From the NCBI RefSeq assembly GCF_024586455.1, contig NC_065919.1:43190839-43254838 (forward strand): 64,000 nt of DNA, written 5' to 3'. Below the pieces are notes generated by a model. The model was not told where the DNA came from. It searched no databases and saw only the letters and a program-made list of their open reading frames with translations. Made by a program: the position numbers and the translations under genes. This DNA comes from Bactrocera neohumeralis. Its lineage: Eukaryota; Arthropoda; Insecta; Diptera; Tephritidae. Positions 1 to 10,689 of the stretch are shown piece after piece (position 1 is the first letter of the stretch; each line of letters starts with the position of its first letter).

Positions 1-340
1 CAAAATAGGAGATAACCTCCACCACGAAAATTTCTACGCAGCTAGTGGCCTTCACTTCTTCTTCTTTATTGGTGTAGCCGAGTTTACAACAGCGCGCCAG
101 TCGTTTCTTCTTTTCGCAATTTGGCGTCAATTCGAAATGGCAGGTGCAGCCAGTTCATTCTCCCTGGATGCCTCTCCCGGCGGGTACTACGTCGAATATT
201 TTCAGACCTGCAGCGTTTTCATCCATTCAGACGTCATGACCTAGCCAGCGTAGCCGCTGTCTCTTAATCCGCTGAACTATGTCCATGTCCTCGTATATCT
301 CGTACAGCTCATCGTTCCATCGAATACGATATTTGCCGTT
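1..340 (-). mobile_element. RTE-like LINE, 3' end (5'-truncated copy)
   Basis: Read on the minus strand, this is the last part of a non-LTR retrotransposon ORF and its tail. The order matches the better copy at 15307-15694: the QRLRWLGHV stretch (complement of about 234-255), the region coding the Arg-rich GRPPLRW motif, then the DWHAVVNSA terminus near 80-100, then an AAG-rich tail at about 55-65. The frame is broken, and part of the GRPPLRW region is missing compared with the other copies. The 5' truncation point is at about 340, where a second copy of the same 3' end begins in the opposite direction. RTE-clade LINEs usually end in a short simple repeat, which fits the AAG tail. The clade is inferred from the C-terminal sequence style, not from a phylogeny. 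Confidence 0.75.
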
Positions 341-357
341 GTCAAAGCCAAAAAACC

Positions 358-626
358 AGCGGCTCTCGCTGGTTCGGTCATGTTGTCATCGGATAGGCGA
401 AAACATCCAGCTCTGAAAGTATTCGACGCAGTACCCGAAGGGAGAAAAAGAGGAAGAGGAAGACCTCCACTCCGTTGGAAGGATCAAGTGGAGAAGGACC
501 TGGCTTCGCCTGGAATATCCAATTGGCGCCACTTAGCGAAAAGAAGGAGCGACTGGCACGCTGTTGTTAACTCGGCTATAATCGCGTAAGCGGTGTCTAC
601 GTCAGTAAAGAAGAAGAAGAAGAAGT
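358..626 (+). mobile_element. RTE-like LINE, 3' end with AAG tail
   Basis: The frame at 380-589 encodes the extreme C-terminus of a LINE polyprotein: KVFDAVPEG, an Arg-rich GRGRPPLRWKDQVEKDL stretch, then ISNWRHLAKRRSDWHAVVNSA just before the stop. This zinc-knuckle-less basic C-terminus follows the reverse transcriptase in RTE-like elements. The ORF starts inside the element because the copy is 5'-truncated at about 358. The copy ends in (AAG)6 at 608-625, the same tail seen in the other copies. It sits head to head with the copy at 1-340. It is non-functional because it lacks the endonuclease and reverse transcriptase. Confidence 0.85.
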
Positions 627-2130
627 AACGTAAACGTTTTGTCATTCCTCACCTTGTGAATCCAAGAAAATGGCCGATAGGAAATTCTTCGGGCTATTCG
701 ACACAGGTTTGCCGAGAAAATAACAAAACTGCTTCAAATGCTGCAGTGAACTGGTCTCAAAGTTTCTGTTATTGTAGAAAGTACGTAAACGTGCCACCCG
801 TGGTGTCGACAGCTTTCTCGTGCCTAATATGGGATATGTACCCATCGCACACTTTCAATTGGCGCTCTATCAATACAAAATCGAGATACTGGGGTGTGGC
901 TTATCATAATCTGAGATTCAAATCCTACGGAATTCCAATAAAGCAGTTTTTGCAGTTGATATCGGTACAGAAGGGACGAAGTGTAAGGCATACAAGCGTT
1001 CTTTATTTCCTTTGCCCAATTTGCCTTGCGAAGGAAAGGCACAAATAACCGAACAGCATTGCTCTTCTTTCCTTAGTTCTAAAATCCGGGATCCCACAGG
1101 GTCAAACAAAAAACTGGAGTCTGCTTCGACTTAAATTTTGACTACTCGTCTACGAGAATGTTCTATTGAAAGTAAATTTCCCTTGGTATATTGACGCTAT
1201 CGTCCTTACCAAGTAATTAGCGAACCACCCGCGTATAGATGCACATTTGAAATGGCGTAAACGTGTACCTAAGTACATATTCATTCACATAGCACACCAT
1301 CAACAACATAAAAGCTCAACACATGAGCATTGGTGCAAGAACTTTTCAGCGGACGCACACACGCACATACGTACACAAACACCAGCAATTCAGTATTTGT
1401 GCCGGAAAGTTGCGAACCTTTTAAATAAAATAAAGTCATTTAAAGCGATCTGATATCAGATACTTACTTTTTGATTCGCTCGATTTTTTCACGCTTCAAC
1501 GTAAGCCACCACATCGCCGCATGTCCCGCCGCTGCGCCAAATCCCGCTTTAAGCGTTTTATTTTATGAAAAGTTAAGCAACGATGCCCGATGCGCTTGCA
1601 CAGAGCACTGACTCAGCGCGGACATGATAATACCGAGTTGATAGCAGATAAACAGATATTGAAGATACGTTAAATATGTTTGTTGCAGAAAAGTTGGACG
1701 GCGATTGCGTCGGGCATGTTGATGGCGCACAGACGGCGACGCCGATGCCTGCGTGTTACCGGAGAAGCGCCGGCATGCTCCTGTCAAAAACTTTTTTAAT
1801 TCCATTTGATGTCAAAACTTATTAAAAGAAAAATTCGGGCTGGTCATTGGATATCGATGGAGCATTTGCGAATAGTTTGTTCGGGGTTTGTTTGTGAAAT
1901 GTGCGCTTTTCTAAATATTTGTAAGCGTTCTTTATGTACGTTGACTGGCGGTTTCGCAGAAGAAGAAAAACAATTTCAGTCATAAGTTATTTCGATAAAA
2001 TAAGTCACTTATAGACATTTGCGAAAACTGTAAGCAGCAATTTCTAATTCTCGTTGGGGGATTAAATATTAATTTCGCTGTTACTTCTTCTTCTACTTCA
2101 AAGCTTATTTCTGACCTCCAATCAAATTAT
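627..2130. other. Gene-free stretch, mostly unique-looking
   Basis: No recognisable protein or repeat. The ORFs at 642-1109 are short, overlap on both strands and match nothing I know. The part at 1230-1450 holds CA-rich, opa-like sequence typical of fly non-coding DNA. Confidence 0.4.
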
Positions 2131-2135
2131 TGTAT

Positions 2136-2600
2136 TTATAGACATATGAATATCGACGTGAAACTCCTTTTGCCACCCCACTTGGAGGAAGCGGATAGGC
2201 GGTGAGATGTGTTCTTTGAACTTTTAATATTATTTCTTTTCAATTTATCATACGGGCGATTTTGAATTGTTTGTCGGTTTCGGCTCATTTTTTGAGCGCC
2301 ATTCATTGACAGTTGGACAGTTTTCACGACATATTCATAAACCCACGCCTCGTCAACAGTAACGCCGTGTTTGATTAATGTTGAGTCCTCAAGCACTTCT
2401 TTTGTGGCCTCTACTTCACGTCGCTTTTGAAAAAGTTTCAAAGATTTTGGTATGAGTCTAGCATTGACACGCTTCCTACCTAAATCATTAACTGAAATCC
2501 GTTGAGTCAATATACAAGAGTTCTTGCGATCCTCTACTATCTCTCTGACTCCAACACAAGGATAAAAATAAATTTCGAGTATATATTTCAGACCGACTTC
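2136..2600 (-). pseudogene. mariner transposase fragment around the first catalytic Asp
   Basis: The minus-strand frame reads RKRVNARLIPKSLKLFQKRR and then TVDEAWVYEY. This is the linker and first catalytic block of mariner-family transposases, whose usual motif is GDETWVYEYD. The essential Asp of that motif is preserved as VDE, but GDET has become VDEA. Downstream the frame drifts into unrelated residues, and the second and third catalytic Asp regions are absent. The fragment lies about 230 bp from a different DUF4817-type element (2821-3990) on the same strand. It is a dead relic. Membership of the IS630/Tc1/mariner superfamily is clear; the subfamily is not. Confidence 0.75.
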
Positions 2601-2820
2601 GAAACTTAAAAGTCGATTCTCAATATAATTTTTTTTACGAGAAAACTCAATTCTCGCTTAGAATTCGTTTCTAATGAATCCCTTTTTTATTGAGCATTAA
2701 AGAATTGTAATACACATTTTCGTTAAATGAAGTTAACGAAAGGGTTTAAATAGTTGTACAAGATCTTGATTCGAAATCGCTTAGCGTTAGAACTAGACGA
2801 AAATAAAATTAATTATAATA

Positions 2821-3990
2821 AGGGGTTTTCAATAAAAACAAATTAAAAAAACGTTTAGGATATCAATAAAAATCTCCATTCCTGTGAAAGTACATCCGAT
2901 GCCATTATGCAAGGAACTTGATTTCTTTTGCATGGTCACCACGGAACGACTCCAGACGGTGAACCCAATTTTCGACGGTTTCAAACATAAATCAGCCGAA
3001 ACTGCTGCAATTTCACGTTTGATGTTCGTACGAAGTTCATCAATCGTCGCTGGTTTCTTGGCATAGACCAAAGACTTGACGTAGCCCCACAGGAAATAGT
3101 CTAACGGCGTCAAATCGCACGACCGAGACGGCCAATTGACTGGGTCATTTCGTGAGATAACACCTTCACCAAACTTGGTTTTCAATAAATCGATTGTGAC
3201 ATTCGGAGTGTGGCTTGTGGCGCCGTCCTGTTGGAACCACATATTGTCCAAGCCCATATCATCCAATTCGGTTCAAAATTATTCAGTTATTATTGAGCGG
3301 TAGCGATTCCCATTCCCAGTAACGTGGCGGTCTAGATCAGCACGTAAGAAGTACGGCCCAATGACGCCGCCGGCCTATAAACCGCACCAAACCGTATTTT
3401 TTCCGGATGCAATGGTGACTCATGGACTACGTGTGGATTACTGCCTGACCAATAACGCATATTTTGCTTATTGACCAGCCATTTAGTCACAAATGAGCCT
3501 CATCGTTGGAGATGATTTTTATATAAAAAACCGGACCATTTTCAGTTGTTGCTCAGTTCAATTCACGAACATACGACAATTCTGGTGGTCAAGCGACTTC
3601 AGTTCTTTTGTGAATTTGATCTTGTAGGGATGTAGGCCAAGATCTTTTCGCAAAATTCCCCACAACGTAACAGAAATGCCCAACGCTTGAGAATGACGTG
3701 TGAGGGACTGATTTGGGTCTTCATCAATTGATGCGCTAGCGGCATCAATATTCTCGACAGTACGGGCACTTTGTCTCACTGGCAGGGAAACACTTTGTAC
3801 TGTGCCTGTGGATTCAAATTTTTCCACTAGACGATCAATTGTTGATCTGACAGAATGATTATAACGACCATAAATTGAACGTAGCGCTCTTAAAGTTGAG
3901 GACACTGACTCCGAATTTCCGTAGTAAATTTTAATAATTTCGACTCGTTGTTGGATCGTATATCTTTCCATGATGAAATGACAAGCAGAG
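2821..3990 (-). pseudogene. DUF4817/DDE transposase, near full length, broken (type B)
   Basis: This is the most complete copy of a Tc1/mariner-superfamily transposase with a DUF4817-like helix-turn-helix N-terminus. An ATG at 3971 (minus) opens MERYTIQQRVEIIKIYY. The frame runs through TSRHSQ-like and LGLHPYKIKFTKELK segments to about 3558. Between 3267 and 3557 the frame is broken by several frameshifts, but AGGVIGPYF and NGNRYRS are still legible. From 3266 down the C-terminal catalytic part is open: MWFQQDGATSHT carries the second catalytic Asp, and SCDLTPLDYFLWGYVKS the third. The first catalytic block (FSDEAHFWLNG in relatives) is damaged. The terminus GGGGTTTTCAATAA near 2822 matches the terminus of the second copy near 43287. 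It is inactive. Confidence 0.85.
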
Positions 3991-4074
3991 CCGGAAAAAA
4001 AAAATTTGGAAAAACCAGTTATAATACATCGATGCGGAGTGAGGGAATGCATAGGCGGATTAAATACAGAGTAG

Positions 4075-6270
4075 TTCTAAAAATATGGTGATGGAGAATA
4101 CAAGATAATATTGTTATTAAAATTTTTAAAATGTATATATTTTATGTAGGTGTTAGTCAAGTTTGCCATGACATGAAAACATATCATGGTATATCTATCG
4201 GTTAGCGATGGAACTGAGGAACTACTTAGATAAAGGTGAATAACAAGAATTAGTTGACTCATGTACAGCTCTAGGAAAAATGTGCCATCTTGGTTATGAA
4301 CTTCGATTCAGCTCGAGCAACACTAAAATGAATCAGACTACCCTCTTGATCCTCTCAAACTATTTTAAACACCATTTGTGCAAATTTATTTAATACATTT
4401 TTATGCTCGAAAAACTTTTTTTCCGCAACATATTCCTTGCCAACCGACCCCTGGAGGGAAAAAAATTTAGAAGTATTGGTTTTCTTTGATTAATCTTGCG
4501 GTTGTTTTCCGCTTTGGGTAAGAGAAATATTGACAAAAAGTGACCAGCTTAAATTACTCACAAGTGTAAGGATCAAGGCCTTTTTTCACGATTGGCACCA
4601 ACCGATAATATTTACAATTGTATGATAATATCAATTAACTAAACAAAAAATGTATTTCCGTGTAATAAAATTTATACCACCCCTGGACAAACTATGCCAA
4701 CATTAAACTGGAAACTTGAAAATTAACGATTTACAGATTCATTTACAATATTGTCGACTTCGCTTAACTTTAAGTAGATCTTCTGCTTTTAATGAGCTGA
4801 GTATATATTTTCACGAATTAACGAAACTTATCCATCAAAAGTCTGCAGGCATTTTAAGATTCAACAAAATAAGCGCCCAAAGCGCACTTCATCGTTCCAA
4901 CCTGCCACAGCAGTTCCTGCCGCTTTCGACAACATTTTTTCATATTTATAATAGCTTTTAAAAATACCACCTTACAGACGACCAACAGTTCATCAGCAGT
5001 CAAATAGCTACTTCAACTGCATTTAGCCCTAAGGCGGCGGTAGTCAGTGCGCCAGACAACATCACAGCAACGGAAAAGTTTATACGGCCAGTCCGAAAAT
5101 GAGTGAGCAACTGAATGATTGAGTAAATGAACGAATAAATTAGTAAGTGAGTAAGTCCGACGGCTAAGAGCGAAAGTTTATTATGAACTAAATAACTGTG
5201 CCGGACATTCTCGTAGCTCCGCCGCTAACCAAACCAACGTGGCAAGCAAATGGAGGCAGCAAACCAAACCGCCAACGCCACGCTCCATTCCACAATTATT
5301 TCGATTGAATGAAGCACTGTTGTTGGGACGCGCCGTAGCCGGAACACCGCTCCTTTCTACTGCATCATCGGCAACGGGCATCTTGCCTGCCTACAGGGTT
5401 CCGCGTTGTTATTGCATGTATCGTATTTACAGCAGTTTGTTGCTGCGCTTAGTTATTTGTTGTTATATTATTTATTCTTTTAATTTTTACTGCTAATTCA
5501 ATGTAGCCAAGCACCAACTTTTTGGCATAACTTTGCCAACATCCTCTTCACCATCGGTGGCACGTTCCCCCCCAGCACCAGGACCCACCCGCTGAACATT
5601 TACGCCGTGGCATGCTTAATGCTTTCCGTTGAATGATGATTGCGCAGGATGATGTTGCAAGTGCGCGTTCATGGAATATGGCTGTTGTTGAAATGTTGCT
5701 TCTTAATTTGTTTTTGTTAATTGCTATTGGCCAGCTTAAATTGTTAAATGAAATGAAATTTGTATCTTTTAATTTCAACTACCATGCTGCCGAACACGCA
5801 GAGTTGTTTGATATGGGTGCTTTTGCTTCGTACGCATGAGAAATTATTCAAAATGTTTGCCGAGTTTTTGCCGGTACCGTTGAGTAAATCGCCTTATTTT
5901 CCCTTAAGCACCATCAGCAGTAATGCCACGCAGTATACTGTTTTTTATGAACTCTCTCCTTCACTTCTTCTGCAAAGATTTTTTAAAATTTGTTGCTTTT
6001 GTTGTTGTTGCCTTAATTTTGTGTGTAAATACATCGTTATTGCTGTAATCTGTCTAAATTCTACTCATAATTGTTTAACGTTTCCAACAAAATTTGAGCA
6101 AGCTGATGAAGTGTAGAAATGAATGTACGGAAGGTCGGTGGTAGAATAGTGAAAGAAGTCACTTCTTCCCGCAATAAGTGTGTGATTATGATTTCTGATT
6201 AAAAGAAAGCGATAATATTCAGTAACACGTTGATAAAATATACATATTTCATCTGTGTATTGAACAATAT
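4075..6270. other. Gene-free stretch, unique-looking
   Basis: No recognisable coding or repeat content. A run of degenerate TGAG/TAAG tetranucleotides lies at about 5100-5157. The frame at 5239-5496 (85 residues, with a Pro/Arg-rich start MASKWRQQTKPPTPR) is in slightly GC-richer DNA and is not recognised. I treat it as a chance ORF. A GTTGTTGTTG tract lies at about 5999-6010. Confidence 0.4.
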
Positions 6271-6275
6271 ATAAT

Positions 6276-6772
6276 GGGTTGTCAAAAAAGTCTTGCGGTA
6301 TTTTTGTTGAATTTTTTTTTTTTTTATTGAAATTGAGATGAATTTTTGATGACTCATGCCCAGCTCTTGACCGATGCTACGGCTGCTACTATGGCGGTTT
6401 CTTTCGATCAATTCAGCGATTTTATCGCAATTTTCGTCGACAGGCCTTCCGGAGCGTGGCTCATCTTCGACCACCTCTACACCAGAACGAAAACCTTGAA
6501 ACCATCGTTGTGCAGTGGAAATGGAAACTGTATCGGGTCCATAAACTGCACAAATTTTATTGGCGCCTTGAGATGCATTTTTGCCTTTATCGTAGTAGTA
6601 CTGTAAAATATGCCGTATTTGCTCTTTATTTTGCAATCAATCAAACACGTGTTAGCGCGTGAAATGAGCTTTTCAAAAAGGTATAGCATGACCCGATGCG
6701 ACGAATAAAATTAGAACTACGCGCTTTCAGCGCCAACTAGCGAAAATACCGCAAGACTTTTTTGACAACCTA
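6276..6772 (-). mobile_element. mariner MITE carrying only the HTH half of the transposase (copy 1)
   Basis: Both ends carry the same inverted repeat, GGTTGTCAAAAAAGTCTTGC, at about 6277-6296 and, inverted, 6751-6770. The interior (minus strand, about 6350-6636) encodes the mariner N-terminal domain: HILQYYYDKGKNASQ, ICAVYGPDTVSISTAQRWF, FRSGVEVVEDEPRSGRP and IAELIERNRHSSSRSIGQELGMSHQ. It then jumps directly into 3' untranslated sequence (KFISISIKKK), so the whole DDE domain is missing. Compared with the sister copy at 18980-19521, about 55 bp including the initiator ATG are deleted near 6632-6636, so this copy cannot start the same protein. A subfamily assignment would need alignment. Confidence 0.85.
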
Positions 6773-7190
6773 ATATGACATAGCCAAGGGGAAGTTTGGA
6801 AATCTCATATTAGGTGTATGGAGGGTATATCCCTACCTGCCTGTTTCGACTCGATTTTATTCATTTTTGAAATAAAGGCACGTTATTATTAGGAAAATAT
6901 TTCTTCTGAATATCAATAATACATATATCTTATGGATTGCGCGATATTTTCTGTAAAAACTCAGCAATAGGTAATGAGGTACACATATTCGGTATGAGGG
7001 GCTTTGAAAAGGTAGGTCCGATTTCCACAATTTTTAGCTGTGACATGGTATAGCTTAGAGAAACTATTTGGCCAAGACTTTTTTTCTAATATACTGTAAA
7101 GCACAAGAGGCATTTGGAACTTAAAATTATGATGTACTACTATTTTATAAAGTAGTAAGACTTTGTTCATAATTTTAAAATTCAAAATTT
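6773..7190. other. Gene-free stretch
   Basis: AT-rich. The segment at 6960-7190 has short open frames on the minus strand that I do not recognise. No signal worth calling. Confidence 0.3.
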
Positions 7191-7194
7191 AGTA

Positions 7195-7965
7195 TTGAAA
7201 ATCTATGTCGTCCCCCTCAAAGTAGTCCCCCTTTGCCCCAATACACTTATGCCATAGTTTTTTCAATACTCGTCAGTTGTCAAAGTCACTTTCTGAAAAA
7301 AGTGCACGTAGCGATTCACGGTTAATATCTTCACTTGACTCAAAATGTTTCCCGGAGCGGTCGTTGGAGTTTGCTGAATAGCCAGAAGTCTTACAAAGCT
7401 AAATCAGGTGAATACGGTGATTGCGGTACGATATTGGTTGAAATTTTGTCGTAAAACTTACGAAGAATCAGTGCAGTATGCGACGGTGCATTATTGTGGT
7501 GCGAACACCAAGAGTTTTCGGCCCATAATTCCGGCCTCTCTTTACAGATAGCTACACGCAAATGACGCATAACAGTCACATGATATTCCTTGTTGACTTT
7601 TTTGACAGTCGGAAGGAACTCGGATAATCGAAGAAAACTGTCAACATATCGTTGATCTTTGACCTGCTTTGAAGTGATTTTTTCAGCTTCGGCTCACCTT
7701 TGCCACAAAATTCGGCCGTCTGATCGTCTGTTTCCGGGTCGTAAGCGTAGACTCATCGTCAGTAGTAATCCGTTTCTTTACATCCTGGCAGTCGGAAAGC
7801 ATTGTTCCAAAGACGTTGGCGCGACGCTGTTTATTTAAATAATTGAGTGATTTTGGCTCAATCGTGCTTTCACTTTTCTTACGCCCAGAAGATCTTTCAA
7901 AATAGTTTCTACTGAGCGTTCCGATATTCCAATGATGCTAGTAAAATCTCTGACTATTATATAAT
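7195..7965 (-). pseudogene. mariner transposase, broken, C-terminal two thirds
   Basis: Reading leftward, pieces of a mariner transposase appear in order. A HTH/linker remnant (GISERSVETILKDLLGVRK) ends near 7965. The first catalytic block follows around 7740-7790, frameshifted. Next come a VDSFLRL/EFLP-like core and MRHLRVAICKERPELW, then HHNNAPSHTALILRKFYDKI at about 7440-7500, where the usual HHDNAPSHTA has lost its Asp to Asn. SPYSPDLAL at about 7391-7410 holds the third catalytic Asp. The far C-terminus lies at 7200-7390 but is out of frame. The Asp-to-Asn change plus the frameshifts make it inactive. It resembles the fragment at 35930-36150. Confidence 0.8.
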
Positions 7966-8680
7966 CGTTGATCCGCAAACACCAAGCATATAAGCGTGAT
8001 ATTGGCTGTGAAATTTAATGCTTCTTAGGTATTTATTTAAAACATTATCACAATTTGTATTTTGTAAGGAGTACGCATAATGATCAGCCGAAAGACCTGT
8101 CCTCAACGAGTTGATATGGCTTTAGTGAAAATTTTAAAAAATTTTCACACTTTCTCAAAGATCTCTAGAGAACACTTACTGGAAATAAATAGATAATACT
8201 GAGGCCTATTTGAAAGAAAATCCTAATCTTACTACAACTATAGTATCGAAAGGGATCGAGAAAGACCACTATAATCAGTATTCCGCTAAGAAGTGTGATT
8301 TCCTTTAAGCCGTCTTTCACATAAGTACCACACAAGCATGCGAATTTATCCCGAAACTGTTTGAAAATAGGCTTGTGATTGTGAAGCACATGATACCTGT
8401 CATAATAAGTGCCCCAAAAATAAAAACGTTATCTATACTTTACTTTAATTTTTCGAAAAAATTGTTTTTTTCTTCGTTTCTAATAAACATTTTATGACTT
8501 CGGTGAAAAATCCGAGAGAGCTTTTGTTAAATATAAATCTTAGGCAATCAAAAACGTTAAAATTGCAGTCAATGTTTTGCAATAGATAGACAATTTCATG
8601 GACGAGGATAAGAATTTTCGCTTTTTTTTTAAATTATTTATTCGTTTCTCTACACTGATGTTTGGAAGTGAGAAAAATTA
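7966..8680. other. Gene-free stretch
   Basis: Nothing recognised. A minus-strand frame at 8165-8389 resembles no known family and is probably random. Confidence 0.3.
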
Positions 8681-8684
8681 ACAC

Positions 8685-9115
8685 AGAGCCAGGTCTGGCT
8701 AATATGGAGACAGCGGTATTGTTATAGTACTATAAGCTGTCCGACAAGTTGACCGCTTGACCTTTAAGCAAAAATTCATTATTCACTATGCCATTCAAGT
8801 CGAAGAAAATAACCTTTACCCTCGAGACCATATTTCGAGCCTTTTTCAGCTTTGCCAGGAGCCAGGATGCTTTCGCTGAGGAGATTAAGCTTTAGTTTCA
8901 ACGTCATATTCATAAGTCCATGTTTCTGAGCAACTCTCATTAGGCGCTATTTTTGTTCACATTCGAAAAAATTTCATGGCATGTGGTAATCGATATGACA
9001 AGTCATCAGCGACTTATTTAATTATTATGCGGCGATCATTCATAACTGTTGCTTTCACTTTTTCCTCGTGTTCATCGGGTTTGTGAAGTGCTGGAGCATC
9101 CGGGCGGTTATACAA
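8685..9115 (-). pseudogene. mariner transposase fragments, heavily decayed
   Basis: On the minus strand, conceptual pieces can be read in order. The first is NDRRIIIK.VADDLSYRLPH, the HTH end. The second is SCSETWTYEYDVETKA, the first catalytic block, with the Asp before ETW changed to Ser in context. Then come HPGSWQS-like sequence, VKVIFFDLNGIV-like sequence (in another frame) and NNEFLLKGQAVN, corresponding to HHEFLPEGQTVN of mariner proteins. A short piece resembling PYSPDLALC appears at about 8690-8710. Several frameshifts and stops make it inert. It is only recognisable through the spaced motifs, so the borders are approximate. Confidence 0.65.
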
Positions 9116-9470
9116 CATTTTAGTGATCAGCTTAGAAATTGGTAGAGCAGTAAATTTCCTATAAATCTACGAGCCTTGCAATCTAAAATGATATTATTTA
9201 TTGAGTTACAAAGTTAAAAACAAAAAAAAAAAGAATTTGCTTTAAATTTTTTAAAATTATTATCTAAATGCTAGGTTTACGAAAATCACCATAAGAGCCC
9301 ATTTTGTAAAGCATTAAATTTCTTACAAAAACTCTGAAAACCGTGTATCTTTTAAGCACTATGAAGCGAGATATGAATTTCTACATATATCTGATAGTAA
9401 GAAAACAAATAGAAACCGTTAGACGGAGGGAGGACCTTCCCGATACAATTAAAACATTATACTTAGGGAG
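9116..9470. other. Gene-free stretch
   Basis: AT-rich with an A-run near 9219-9230. No coding or repeat identity recognised. Confidence 0.3.
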
Positions 9471-9474
9471 CCTT

Positions 9475-10170
9475 TCTTAGAAGGGCCTACCAACCAATTT
9501 TTCGCTCTATGGGCTCTTGAAAAGTTCCAAGAATATCTGATGTTTTTGAGCCAAATTTTGTTCAGCAATGAAGCATTTGAGACAAAGGTCAACCTGGAGA
9601 AATTCAAGAGCTGTCATTTCATTCAGAAAAGCCGACGGTTTGTGAGCTGGTGGAGTCATCGGTCCGTATTTCTGCTAAAATGTTGCCGGTGAGAGCGTAA
9701 TCGTCAATGGCGACCATTATGGCACCTGATAACTAACTATTTGGTGATTTTGATAATGAAATTAAAGCTCGTGCTCTCACCGGTATTTGGTTTCAACAAG
9801 ACGGCGCCATTTCCCGCACATCACTGCAATCAATGGATTTATTGAGAGAACATTACGCTGAGCAGATTATTTCACGTTTTGGAACGGCCGATTGGCCACC
9901 GTTATACCTTTTCCTGTGGGGATAATATCTAAAGTCTATGTAGTCAATCCCGTTTCGTTTCAGGCCATGGAGCAAAACATCACCCTTATCATTCGCCAGT
10001 TACCAGACGAAATGCTCGCACAAGTCATTGAAATTTGAACTCAACGGATGGACCATCTGACACGTAGCCGCGGCCACCATTTGATAGAGATAATGTTCAA
10101 GAAATAAATGCCAAAGGATATTCTTTCGAATGGTTATAAATAATCCCCATTAAAATTGAAGTTTCTGTGT
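9475..10170 (+). pseudogene. DUF4817/DDE transposase, broken (type A)
   Basis: The plus strand reads FALWALEKFQE, then QILFSNEAFET, the first catalytic block, whose usual FSDEAHF has mutated Asp to Asn. HFIQKSRRFVSWW follows, then IKARALTGIWFQQDGAISRT with the second catalytic Asp intact near 9800. Next is LQSMDLLREHYAEQIISRF. The third block is truncated: the usual CDITPLDFFLWG is reduced to PLYLFLWG by a deletion near 9903. The C-terminal RMDHL/RSRGHHLIEIMFKK equivalent lies at about 10035-10110. The N-terminal HTH is missing. This is a different subfamily (LLREH..EQIISRFG) from type B (LLKTKFGEGVISRN) in this window. Confidence 0.8.
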
Positions 10171-10189
10171 TTTTTTCTTTAAAATTGAA

Positions 10190-10472
10190 TGGAAATGGAT
10201 CACTGTTTAGTAGTTATATAGTGTATCCTAGGCTCATTTCGATCTTATGCGAGCCTCTTGATTGAACTCCAAATTTATTTATTCATCGTATACATCGCCT
10301 TCCTGGTGGACGAATATCAGTTTTAGTAGTATTTTTAGTAACCACCATAGTGTTAATCTCTATTAGACACTGATTTAAGACCATCCATAACAAAAGCTGA
10401 ACGCAGATTTCAATATTTACCCTTTGCCCATGCCATGCCACAATTTACTTGCCACTTTTGGTGTAATATGCA
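10190..10472. other. Gene-free stretch
   Basis: No recognisable content between the transposase relic and the hAT-like MITE. Confidence 0.3.
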
Positions 10473-10686
10473 CAGGGGCGGATCCAGAATAAGAGGGGGC
10501 TGGGGCGGTTGGTGTTTCGCGGGGGTTTTATGTTTTTTTGAACTAAACAATTTTGTACTTGCAACTCAAAGTCATTTTCTTCGCAGAATGTGACTTATGA
10601 TGGAAATAACGCATAATTTAGAACTTTTGGGGTGGGGGGGAAGTCTCTGCAGTTAACCCCCTGCCACCCCCGTGGATCCGCGCCTG
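10473..10686. mobile_element. hAT-like MITE with inverted ends and 8-bp target duplication
   Basis: The left end is CAGGGGCGGATCCA (10473-10486). The right end, inverted, is CAGGCGCGGATCCA (10673-10686), so 13 of 14 bases match. CAG...CTG termini are typical of hAT elements, which make 8-bp duplications. The flanks AATATGCA (10465-10472) and GATATGCG (10687-10694) match at 6 of 8 positions. The 214-bp interior has G-runs and codes for nothing. Classification is by termini and target-site length only. Confidence 0.65.
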
Positions 10687-10689
10687 GAT

